64,000 nucleotides of DNA from Rhea pennata. Taxonomy: Eukaryota > Chordata > Aves > Rheiformes > Rheidae. The notes below the pieces were generated by a model. That model made no database searches and was not told the origin of the DNA. It worked only from the letters and a program-made list of their open reading frames with translations. Both the position numbers and the translations under genes were made by a program. Numbering within the stretch: the first letter of the stretch is position 1; each line of letters opens with the position of its first letter. The stretch spans positions 59,498,570 through 59,562,569 of the forward strand of contig NC_084667.1 in NCBI RefSeq assembly GCF_028389875.1, read 5' to 3'. Shown piece by piece: positions 1 through 12,400 of the stretch.

Positions 1-339
1 AGTAATACCAGAGTGGTGGCTAACTAATTTTATTTCATTTTTCCTGAAGACAGTGTATGATTTGAGTATTAACTCTACTACTGAGTAGATTTCAGTTGGT
101 TAAATAATTGAAGGTGACCATTCAACATTTATTGCCTCGTTGGAAGAGACGTATTACAGCAAAAGAATGGATGTGATTTCAGGATTTAGCAGGCTGTTTG
201 AACAAAAAATATCCTTAGTTATAGGAAATTCATTTCAGGTTCTACTAAATTGTTAACTTTAACACATTTTTTTATGTAAATCATTTCAAGCCCCACTTCT
301 CATGGGGGAAACTAACAATAGCGTTTTTTTTCCCTTTAG

Positions 340-471
340 CGTTGTCCATTGGGCACTACGATCTTAAAAATAAAAATGCTTGACATGGGAGAACCAAAAG
401 CCTTGTTGGCAACAGCTCTTTCTCCACCCAGTGTAGGGGACATTGAACGTACCATACTTCAGCTGAAAGAG
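340..471 (+). CDS. TDRD9: TDRD9 exon a (winged-helix region of helicase core)
   Basis: The exon lies between a pyrimidine-rich acceptor (tttccctttag) and donor GAG|gtatgc. It is 132 nt, phase 0 to 0, 44 codons. The peptide starts RCPLGTTILKIKMLDMGEP and includes LLATALSPPS, the conserved stretch after the RecA2 lobe of DEAH helicases. It is the first TDRD9 exon in the window. Confidence 0.93.
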
Positions 472-3400
472 GTATGCATTCATTTAATGCTCCTAAAATC
501 AAGGTAATCAAAATATATTATAGTTATCTGGGTTTATAAAGTCGTAGTAACCTTAACTGGAATCTGAAGTAAGAACTGTGTCTAGAGAATCTTTTCACAT
601 GTTTGACTCTCGCTTGGTTACCATCCTCTCTAGCATAATTTCTGCCGTTACTTCAGCAAAGCAGGATTATATTTTCATCACAGAACAACAGCAGATTAGT
701 GGAGAAACAATACTGTTCATAAACTGCATCTATAGTGAGAAAGAATAGAAAAAAATAAGAGAATCTGAACTCTGTAAGTGAAAACATTTCTTAAGTAGCA
801 AAATCTTGATGATCACGCATTTCCAACTTATGATGTTAGACCCAACCTGAATATTCCTCTTTGACCTCTTTGAGGAAGTCAGTGACTTGGCTTTCTGATT
901 ATAAATCTGATACAGGTTTGAACACTAATTGCATTAAACTTCTTTACCAACATGCATAAGCAACTGTATTTGGATGCAGTGGCTTGCTTTTATATTCAAT
1001 ATGTGTAGTAGAAGTTTAAATTCAACTGGGCATTTGGAATTGATTTAAGAACCTCAGCTTGGTTAGAGTTGTCCTGTTTGCTTACAGACTGGTCTTTGCT
1101 TGTACAAGTTGATCATGTAAATCTAACAACTTAATTTTAATTTTTGTAGTTAGGAGCACTTACAACTTCTGTGCGAACAGAAGAAAATTCACATGATGGT
1201 GAGCTGACTTTCTTAGGAAGGGTATTGGCACACTTGCCAGTGGATCAGCATCTTGGAAAGCTGATAGTCCTTGGTCATGTCTTTGGGTGCTTAGAAGAAT
1301 GCCTTATTATAGGTAAGTTAGAGAAAAACATGTATGAGCATTTCTATAAAGACAAGTAAGTTGCAGGTTTTCATTTTGGTTTGTTTGTTTTGTAGCTGCA
1401 GCACTCTCCTTGCGGACTTTCTTTGCAGTGCCTTTCAGGCAGCATATTGATGGATACAGGTATTAATGTCTTAGATGTTTTACATCTTCCTGATTATGTT
1501 TAGGGGCAGCGGGCTAAGTTGTCCACTAAATATCATTTTTAATGTCATGAGTTTAACTTTCTGTCAAAGTGCCAAAGATAGTGAGTGCAAAAATAAGTTT
1601 TCAAAGCCAGCTCAGGATACTGAAATCTACTGTGGCATGAACTAATTAGTATCACAGAACTGGCCTCATCCTGAACAAGACCTGATTCTTTAGTTTTGCC
1701 TTTCTTGTGTGGACACGTGGCTGTATTGATTAAAAATAAAGTAAGTCCTTGCTATCTTGGTCATACAGCTCATCCTCAACAAAATGATGTGAATAAGAAC
1801 AAATAGTTACTATAAAGAAATTTACCTTGTTTATTGAACTGCTGGAAGTTGATGCTGCAGTAGAAGGAGCTGTATAATAAATCCAGTATTTGGGGGAGCG
1901 GGAGGAGAGAGATTGCTGATAACTTTTTGTTTTTGTTGCCAGGAACAAGCTGTTTTTTTCTGGGAATAGCAAGAGTGACTGTATTGCACTTGTGAATGCT
2001 TTCAAGGTACGTCTTTTTTTTCTGGCTGATATTCCAGTGAAATCTGGTAAACTACAACAGAGCTCCTTACCTTTGTAGGCTTAGTGTAGCATTTGTACTT
2101 TTAGATCGTTAAAAACTTCTCATGTTATTACTCCTAGGTGCTTAGTAATGCTTTTTGTAGGCTACCTGCTACTCATTTCATATATGCTACCATATAACAC
2201 TATGAACTACTGCCAATTATGAGTCAGCTTTTACCACTGAAGGAGTTGCGCAAGTTTGCACCAGAGTAAGGCTGTAAGAAATGATGGGTGAAAATAGGTT
2301 GCATCACTCAGTTTCTTGATACATGCTCTATTTTTTACAATCTCCTGTGGCTGTGAGGCGTTTGTTCTAATTCTCATCAGCTGGTAACGGAGTGGAGAAA
2401 GAGAGAGCAGGCTGTGGTCTATCTCCCGCTTGCTAGAATTAGGAGCAGATTTAGAACAAGATAGGAACGAGCGGCTCAGGTTCTCTTGATCGCTTTCCGT
2501 AAAGGAGCTACAAGCTTTAGGAGCTAAAGATGGCAAAGCAGATTTAGGGAAGGTTTACCAGTATTGTTCTCATTTTTATGAGATGTCTCATTTCCTACAA
2601 GAGAACAAATGGTGGTTAACTTGTGCAGGATTAAGTTCCTGGAACAGTTCCTGGAACCTGAGATGCTGAAGAAGTTTCTAACATAGCTTATATGTTGTCT
2701 CTGTGGTATCGAGGATTCCGCTGCAGCTGTTACAAATCTTGTGTACAAGACCAAAGTCTTGTGCATTGTAATATTTATGAGTACTGTACCTTCTGACACT
2801 TCTCTTAGTCTCCTTTGTTCTGGATCTGTCTATGCTCCAGGACAAAATGTGCCTGCTTTTGCAACCTTTTTAACATACATAGCAACAAGAATGATTGTAG
2901 CTGGACCCTAAACCACAAGTACAAGAAAGGGTTGTCAAACACTGAAATAGGTTGCAAAATAGGTAGAGAGATGGGGGCATCTCCATCCTTGGAAATATTC
3001 AGAATTTTACTAGACAAGACTATCCTCAACAATCTGATCTTGAGAGCAGACCTTCTAATGCCTAATTCTAAAGGGGCATTAGAAGTCTCTTGCAACCTAA
3101 ATTTGTCTAATTTGGATTTCCTTGTATTCTTTTGTGTTTAAATGTTCTTGTGGTCTGTGTTAGCTCGATTTTAAATTAACACGTAAAAAAAAATCTTCAG
3201 TATATATTTGGAAAATACTTACTTGATAATTATGAATGACTCATTAATTTGTTGTAATAATTATTGCTGAAACATTACAGTTTGTGTCTGACTTTTAAGT
3301 CATTTCTTTCTTAGGCATGGCAGATGTGCAGACAAAAAGGAGAACTGAGACATCCAAAAGTTAGTTAAATTTTTCTTTTCCATTTGAGTTTCGTGCCTCG

Positions 3401-6400
3401 AGTGTTGGAGTATTTTATATTCTTAGTACAGCAATTTGAGCTAGCTATCTTCCTCTGCAATAGTTGGAATTATCCATAAGTAAATAGAACCATAGGCTTT
3501 GAGGAGACATCGTGAGTCTTGGAATCCAGCATCAGGTATTCAAAGGCAACCTTTTATATAGGCCCTTTCGTAGATGGACTAGCTAGCAGCAGTCAGAATG
3601 TTTAAAACCAACCTTAAAAAGGAAATCAAGCTGAAGTTGAAAGAGGATTTTTTTCTTTATAAACATAAGTGGATCTTCCTTAAAGAGTCAAAAAGGAAGC
3701 CTTAAAAAAAAAAAAAAAAAAAAAAAGTATTTTAAAAAGTGACAGTGAGTAGGACCAGGTAAAAATAAAAACCTTAAGAGTCAAGTTTCTGACCTGAAAG
3801 ATGAAAGATTTGTATGTGAATCAGCCTCAAAAACCAGTGGTATGCATACAAAAAATAACTGTCTCTAGTCTTTCTGTGGTATGTTCAAGAGCCTTTTTGA
3901 TTTCTCTGCTTCTCTGACTATAATATGCTTTATGAACACCTGTGCCTAACATACACTGAAGTTGTTACAGGTAACCAAGACTACTAGCATGTAGGTTCTG
4001 CCTGTTAAGATTATGAATCCAGATAAAGAATTCTTGTTTTCTTGAAGTACAATGTCTTTCTTGAAGTAGATCCTATAGTAGCAACACAGAGGAGTTGGAC
4101 CTGTGGGTTTTTATGCAAAACTTATGACCCACAGCTGCTCTGATATTAACCAAAGTATAGTTTTAGTCAAATCATAGCTACAATCTTTATTTTTTTTATA
4201 AATGTTGAAATTATGGTAGATATGGATGCCTAGAAAGCTGTGAAATGAGATCCTTCTATCGCAGTCTCTAACTGTATAACTTACATCTACCCAGAATAAT
4301 TTGAGAATTTTTAGCAGTGGAGAAACCAGCACATTAACAGCTTTTGCATTTGCATTTTATCACTTCTAGGAAGAGCTTGACTGGGGTCGGTCAAATTATA
4401 TTCAGATCAAGAGAGTCAGAGAGGTGAGCTTAAATAGATAATCATTTTCATAAAGATTCAACTTTGTTTTCCACAGATGCCATGATCTTGGATGAGCCTG
4501 CTGTTTGCATATGTCGTTTTTTAAACTGTGTGATTTTTTTGTTTTGTTTTCTTTTGGGGAAGAGAGGTGATACTATTTAAAGGCTTGTTTAAAGCAAATA
4601 AAAATGCAGTTATATTGTAAGGACAGAAATTAAAGATGTGTAGTGTATTGTTAGTAGGGTTACGTAGCAGTTAATGAAAACTGCATTGCAAAGCGCTTCA
4701 AGCTTGATGTGATATGTGGAGAGGGGAAATAATTAAAATTCCTGAATAGCTGTGATTGGCAGAGCATGCCTTTGCCGATTTCTGTTTGCTAGTAGCAAGG
4801 TTCTTAATTAAACAGTTGCTTTATTCTCCAGAAAAATATTTCAGCATTATTCTAGCATGTCATTATAATGGCATGAGCCCTGTAGAAGCTAGGTTCAAAA
4901 AGCACAGAAAAAAATAAAAGCTTTTGTAGTAAGCAACCATCTTGAAAAAAAGATGGCAATAGATTTTTAGCTTGTGTACCTCTTAGGCTTTCTTTGAAAC
5001 AACTTAATACTAATATTTTATAGAATAGAAGATTAGAAATAAGGGTTATTAGCAAAATTTATTCTTAGGCTAAATCAAAAGAAGGCATATATTGCATGAA
5101 GAAGAATATATAATGCAAATGTAAAAACCTATTAAAAGACGATTTAACTTATGATGAATAAGAAGTAGACATATCAAAGATTGCATATAAAACGAGTTCT
5201 GTGCATGAAGTGTAATCATTTCTAACTGTGGAACTGTATATCATTTCTTCAGGAAGAATTCTGCTTGCTTTATTGCACAGCAGTAACTTGTGCTCACTGA
5301 ATGAAGTGCTTATCTTTTGTTCTAGTTTTTTTTTTGTTGTTTTGTTTTGTTTTTTTTTGGGGGGTGGGGGCTAGTTTGTTTTGTAATCTTCATTCAGTGA
5401 TTGGTCTTAGGCCTCATACCAATATACGTTATCCAAAGTTTGCTGTTAGCAGAGATGTCTTAGTGTCTTTATAGGTTCTTCTGGCACACTTATCAATATA
5501 CTACCAGGCTACTTCAGAACATGATCAGTTTTATTTGTTTGGCCTTCTTCTAAAGTGAAGTGGTGGTAAAATCTCCCTTTGACATACAGGGAACAGGCAC
5601 AGAGATCAAGTCCAATCAGAACATAAGTATCTTCATTTAGTTTATTTAGTTTTATTTTCTAGTTGACTTGAGATGCATTTGAAAAATGTGTAATACTTTT
5701 TATGGCATCAGCTATTTCAAATTAAGACTGTGGTCTTGAAAAACTTACAGTTGAGTGATCACCTTGATGACCGATTCAAATGACTTGCCTAGTGTAACCA
5801 AAGAATTTTGAGGCATATGCAAGACTAAAATCTGGTAGTGCAAGTTACCCTGAAAGTGTCCTTATGGGAAATAACGGCACATTATTGATGTAACTGAAAG
5901 GGTCTCTAATGGAATATGCTCAACCTTTTTATGTTAGATTTTGAACGGATAGAGCTGTCTGTAGTTTAAGCTTGAACAGTTGAAGTCTTGAACAGTTAAA
6001 TTAGAAGAGCTACTGAACAGATGAGTAAAAATAAAACTGTATAAAAAGGAAGGTTTTAAAGAAATGGCATACTGGAAGAAGGTTACTAGGAAGAGGGAAA
6101 GTTTTAAATGCTTCATAAGATAAATGCCGCATCATTCATTATGTAGATACCCTATAATGATTATGATATCAAGGAGAAAATATGAGAAAAGAGCAAATCA
6201 TGTAAAGCTGAAGAGCCTCAAGGATTGTCTTGTATGCTGGTGTAGTGGGTGGATGATACTTTTTTTGCCAACTTCACATAAATTCTAGGAGAGATTGTGC
6301 ATGACTTAATAGCTCAAGAGTTTAGAGTAGACACCTACATTAACGTTGTTATGAAAGATTTTTTTTGAGATCTAAAAATAAGTAAATAAATAACCCACAC

Positions 6401-9400
6401 ACCTTTAAGTTTTCACATACTAACTGTATGGTTCTTTGCATGAATTTGGGTTTGCAGGACTGAGACAACCACACTGACTGGTTTCCAGTCCTGGCAGTTG
6501 TCATATGAAGAAAATAACAGGAATTTTAGGATACTAAAACTGCCAAAGTGGAATAGAAAATGTGGAATGGAGAAGTTTAGAGAACAGAACATTTTTTTTA
6601 ATTTATTTTAATTTTTTTTATCACTTACTCCAAAGTCATATGAGATAAAGAAGGCATTTGCTGCATGGTTGGAGGACCAGTGGCTGCTTACAGTTATAGA
6701 AGCTTCTTGGAAATGATTAGCATTTAAAGCTTGATAGAGTATTTTCTGCTATAGGGCAGACTCACATGAAGCCCTTAAGGTTGCCTGTTGAATTAAGGGT
6801 GTGCTGCGTGGTTACTGCTACACTTAGGTGCAGATATCCAGCTTGATGTTAGCATGTTTCTACCTTCTAAAATATGAAAGCAAAATGATTTAATGGGGAA
6901 TCAGTATATCGTCATGTCAACATAATTTAAGTTCTACTTTTTTCTGATTTTGTTCTGTATTGTATATGCGTAACAGTGCTTTCCAATTACAGAATTCTGT
7001 GTTGAAAGAAATATGAAGAAAAACCCTTAAATCACTACTGAAAGTAGAAGTCCCCTGAGCAGAGATGCTAATCAGTATGTTAGGTGAAACAGATAGAGCC
7101 CCCTTTAAAAAGAAAGAAAGAAAAAAAAAATAAAAAAAAAGGAGCTTGATTGCTTCTGTAGATTTTTACTAGCAGATTTTATTTGCATTTGTGGACAGTT
7201 CTGATCTGTTTAAAACTTAATTTAGAGTTGTAATTTCAGGTGGCAGAGTTATTTCAAGAGTTGAAAGAGCGAGTCAGCGCATTTAACATGCGTATTAATA
7301 CTCAACCATCTGCTATGGATCAGGAATACGTGTACAAACAACGCTTCATTTTGCAGGTAATGCTTTATTAACGCACTTTTCAGGGGAGAACAACTATTTG
7401 CAAAATTTATAGCTGACTTCTTATATACTAATATTAGTGAATTGCTGTTACCTCCTGTGTTTCAAAATTCTCCATAGATTGAGTTTTCAGGTTAAAAAAG
7501 GTAATGTTTCCTACAGCTTAGAAGTACAACCAATGTTAATTTCAATTTCTCAAAACTTGCAGATAATATTTATTCTCTAGCTATCCCTTGATTTTTAACA
7601 GTTCATCAAAATAAAATAAAATCATCCTGAGATCAGTTTAACTCTGTGACTGATTAATCTGTATTAAAGTTGTTAAATACTCTGAAGGATAGTTTGAGTT
7701 GGAAGGATAAGAGTTAACATTTCTGAAAAAGAGCACTCAAACAAGAAATGAAACCTATTTGGACCTTCACTGACTTGCTTGTTTACTAGAGAAAAAACAG
7801 ATTTCTTTCGGCTACTGTAGCTTGCTGTGAAATTTCCAATGAAATTTCTTGTCCTATTTTGACTGAGTAGTGATTTTGTTGTTTTGTTTTCAGACAGACT
7901 TAGTGATTGTTTCAAAGGGAATTTGTTTAACTGTGTCAGCAGTGAACTTCAGATCTGAATTGTTAAATATTGTAAGACAATATGAAAACTGAGGAAGTCT
8001 CATATTTCATGTAGCTACTCTGTGTGAATTTATTGAAAATTGAGACTCCTTTGAGCTTATCAAAGAGAGTAAGTGTTAAAGCCAATGTTAATAATTACAG
8101 TTTTCATAGACCTTATCTTTCTACAGAAATAGGAAAATGTTGCAGAATTCTTCCAGAAGAGGAAATCTTTTCATGAAAGTATGTTTTTAAAGGATAGGAT
8201 TTGCATGAGTTGACCTTTAGTTTGAAATTACAGTATTTCCTGGAAAGAGACAGGGAAAACTGTTCACATTAAGAACTACTGTATCACCTTCATCGCAAGT
8301 ATATTTGTTCTTGAGAAACTTGATAACATGCTATGTTTCACAAAATACTGCTTTTACCTCAGGTTGTAATAGCTGGTGCTTTCTATCCAAACTACTTTAC
8401 TTTTGGAAAATGTGACCAAGAAATTGCTGTGAGAGAGCTTGCTGGCAAAGATCCAAAAACCACTATAATGGTATGTTAGGAAGCTGAATAACTTAATATT
8501 AAGTACCAAGTAATTAAAATATGTAGTGTTAAGGCTGGTCTTTTCAAGTTTTGTTGTTTTGGTCTAGGACAGATATAACTGTCTCCTCTAATCCTTATTT
8601 GGTAAATTGTCATCTCTCCTATCTCCTCCTCTTCCAGTATAATAAATGCTGAGTGGGTGGGCAATTTTGAAGAGAATTCTTGCTGAGAACTACCTCTATA
8701 CATTCGATTGCTAATTTCACATAACCGGCTGACTTTCATAACTCACAAAAAATTTATAGGATAGGACTACCAAGGCTGCTTTTAGTGTTTTTTTACAAAA
8801 ACAAATTGATGAACCTACTTTTACAATCTTTTCTGTTTTGTAATTTCTTATTGGGTGCATGCATTACATACCTGATTATTATGCTGAGGTTACTCAGATG
8901 TTGCACTCCAGGTCCTTTTTTTCTTTTTTTTTTCTTTTTTTTTCCCCCCAATGATTGAATAATTACAGGCTTGAAATGGCTATGTTGACTTTGCAAAATG
9001 ATACGCAACCTAAAGTAGGAAAATGTTTTGCTGTGCGTTCCTGTATCTAAACTAGATAGAACATTATAAAACAAAATCACTATGGTTAAACAAAACAAAC
9101 CTACAAACAAGCAAGCCTCAAAGGACTGCTCTTACAGCAGTATTATGCACCTAGTGTTTTGTGTCCAGGACATAAAATGCAGTTCTTCTTGGCTTTGAGG
9201 CAGTTTCTGCAGTCTGGTCTAGATCACAGTTTTGGCCACGGATCTTGGTAATCTTTTGGTTTTGTTCCCTCCCCCCTACCCCAGTCTAAAGTTGTAAGGA
9301 CCAAAAAGACTTCTAAACAGTTTTGTAGCCCCTGAAAAAGTATTCAAAGTCCAGAAGTTTGGAGTTGCTATTTAGGTGTTCTGTTATTCAATATTAAAGC

Positions 9401-12400
9401 AAAATCTCCTAAAAAGACATACTTGAATAAATAAAAGGCAGGAAGTTTGAGATTGCCAAACCGCATGGTATATCTGGCTATAGTGACATTTTAATTATTG
9501 TGGACCTGTCACCTTAAATTGAATTAAGTTACTGCTGCTGGATTATTGTTTTGCTTTTGAATGCACATCCTTCTCTTTATATTGGATCTTATCTGACTCC
9601 TGAATTGAGTCAGTTCAGGATTCTAAACTAAGAGAATGATGCTCGTTTTCATTGTAGAGTTGATTTTCAAGCTGGTTTAGCTCACTGAATTTGTGAAATG
9701 CACAACCATCTCTCACACTGAAAAGCAGTGTTGCAACTTCTGTCATTTGGGCAGTTTGTAGTGGTTTTAGCATAAAAACACAAGAACAATAATGAAATTA
9801 TAGAATAATTTAAGTTGGAGTGAAGTCACCTAGTCCAGTGATCTGCTCAAAGTAGGATCAACACTAAATTCCAATGACGTTGCATTGGGGCTAACCCAGT
9901 TAGATTTGGAAAAAATCCTAGACATGGAGGTTTCACAACTTCTCTGGCTTTTCCAAGTGTCTGACTGTCTGTATGGTAATCATTTTCTTCCTTGAGTCAG
10001 AACCTCCCCTGTTTCAACTTATGACTCTTGATTCTCTTCTTATGCCATGCACCTACATAAAGAACCAAGTTTTCTCTTAGGAACTTCATCTTAGAGTTGG
10101 TAGGTTCCTGTTAGGTCTCCCCAAAGTCTTTTCCTCTGCAGCTAAACAAACCTAGATTTTCTTTCTTTTTTTCTTTTTTTAGCCTCTCCTCTGCCCTCTG
10201 GCCATTTTGGTGGCCATCTGCCAGGCTTGTTTCTGTTTATCAGTTTCCTCCTTGAACTGGGGAACCCGGGACTGCATGCTAATGAATGCTGAGCAGTGGA
10301 GAACAGTCACTTCCCTTGATCTGCTGGTTGTGTTGTGCTGCTGTTGATGCAGCTGTTGATTCAACCCAATATGTTGTTAGCTGCAAAGGTGCACTACTGA
10401 CTCAGGTTCACTTTGCTGTCCACCAGGAGCCCCCAGGTCCTTTTCAGCAGAGCAGCTACCAAATCAGTTAGACCTTAGTATATGTACTATTGAATTTCAT
10501 GAGACTCCTGTCAGACCATTCCTCTAGCCTATTTATGTCCCTATAGGTGGTGGCCCTGTCCTCTAGTTTATCAACTTTTCCCACCAATTAGTTGTCATCT
10601 GCAGACTTCATAAGGGAGTATTCTGTCTCTTCCTTCAGGTCACTGGTAAAGATGATATTAAACAGCGTAGGTGCTTGGATAGACCCCTGCAGAACTTCAC
10701 CTCTAACCAGCCTCCAGAGAAAGCATGAACTATTAACAGCTACCCTTTGAGCCCAGTGCTCCAGCCAGGTCCTTGGAGCCTACCCATCCATACTATAATG
10801 ACCCAACTTGGATACAAGAATACTGTGGCAGACCATGTCAGAGCCTTTACTTAAGGGAAAGTCACTGACATCTGCCGCTCTTCCCTGTTCTACAGTTCTA
10901 GCTGTTTTGTGATAGCAGGTAATAAAGCTGGTCAAGTGTGATTTACTCTTGCTAAATACATGATGGCTATTTCCATTTACTTCCTTCATATACTCAGAAA
11001 TAGCCTCCAGAAGGGCTTCCTCCATGAATCTTTGTAGGAACCAGAGTGAGGCTGTCTGGTCTGTAGTTCCCTATAGCTCATCCTTGCCTTTTCTAAACAT
11101 GGATATAATGCTTGAACTTTGTGTGCAGCCTGTGTGACCCCTTGAACTTTTATGGGTTGAGTTTTCTCAAGAAATCTCTGATTCCATCCTGAAGGAAGGA
11201 GAAAGCTAACAGTTAAATATTTAGGTGAAGCTGTTAATGCATTAAGATAAATATATCTAAGCTTTAACTTGTTTTTCTTAACAGTTGAAGAATATTCCTC
11301 CCTATGGATTCTTATATCATAAGCAGTTGCAGTCACTTTTCAGACAGTGTGGGCAGGTAAAATCTATTACATATGATGGACCAAAGTAAGTACAAAATAT
11401 TTCAAGTCTTATGCCTTTCTCGTGTTCTCAGTTGTGAGCCCAGTAGTCAACTTATTTCTTTGTTGCTGTTGCACTGACAAACATGAGTTTATTTCTTATG
11501 ATTTAATCTGTTTGGAATCAGTAATTTATTTTTAATATATTGGCTAGAATAAGAAGGGTAGCCTTGAGGCTTAATATGTTAAATGGAGTAGCAGAGTAAT
11601 CCAGTAGCATTAGATAAATGAGCTCAGTTAGAGACTGCTTTCTGTTTTCTCTTTTCTGTTGTGTAACAGTGGCCCTTAAAACTGCAGCTGATCTGTCTGT
11701 ACTTGTTTCTAACTTACAGTGAAGCCAGCTCATTTGTACCAAATCAAGTGGCTTTGCGCAAAATGTATGTGACTGGCTGCTTTAGCAGATTTGCCAGCTG
11801 ACTTTGGGCTATAACTGTCCAAAGTTGAAAAAATCATGTAGTCTTTCTTATGCCTCTTCCAAGCTTTAATACCTTTCTTATTTTGTATATATTCCACTAC
11901 ATTATTTCTACTCGTATTAGGTTGGCTCCGTAGTTTTGGTATGTTCTTGTGAAAATGCTAGAAAATTTTCTAAACTGTAATTAAAAATGCTTTAACATAT
12001 ATAAGAGTAGTAGGCAAAGCCTGTAAGGAAGCTACTCTTTCCAGTTCTCTGGGCTGCTAAGATAGACAGGGAGAAGAAATGATTGTGTTTTGGGTTTTGT
12101 TTCCCCATCAAGGAACTCTGCAACTTTCTCTTGTGGGGTTTTTGGAACAGGGCTTTTGTGGAGTTCTCTCGTAACCCGATGGAGGGCTTTAAGACTCTTC
12201 CTGCAGTGTACATGTCACTTAAAATGTCCCAGTTGAAAATTCCACTTAACCTCAATGTTCATTACCCAGATGAGATTGAAAGGCACTTGGAAGGCGGCAC
12301 AGCTGCGAGAGTAAAATACACAAGGTAATGGTGTGCTCTGGGGGAAATTGGTCTGAAGTTGAAAGAAGGTTTATAGGATTAAGAATTTCCTAGAATTGTT

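Noticed and set aside
5325..5375. T-rich then G-rich stretch resembling a switch-like or retroposon tail
   Set aside because: Simple low-complexity sequence. No element body or target-site duplication is seen.
10780..11025. 81-codon minus-strand open frame
   Set aside because: It is not a host gene. It is the decayed reverse-transcriptase block of the antisense CR1.
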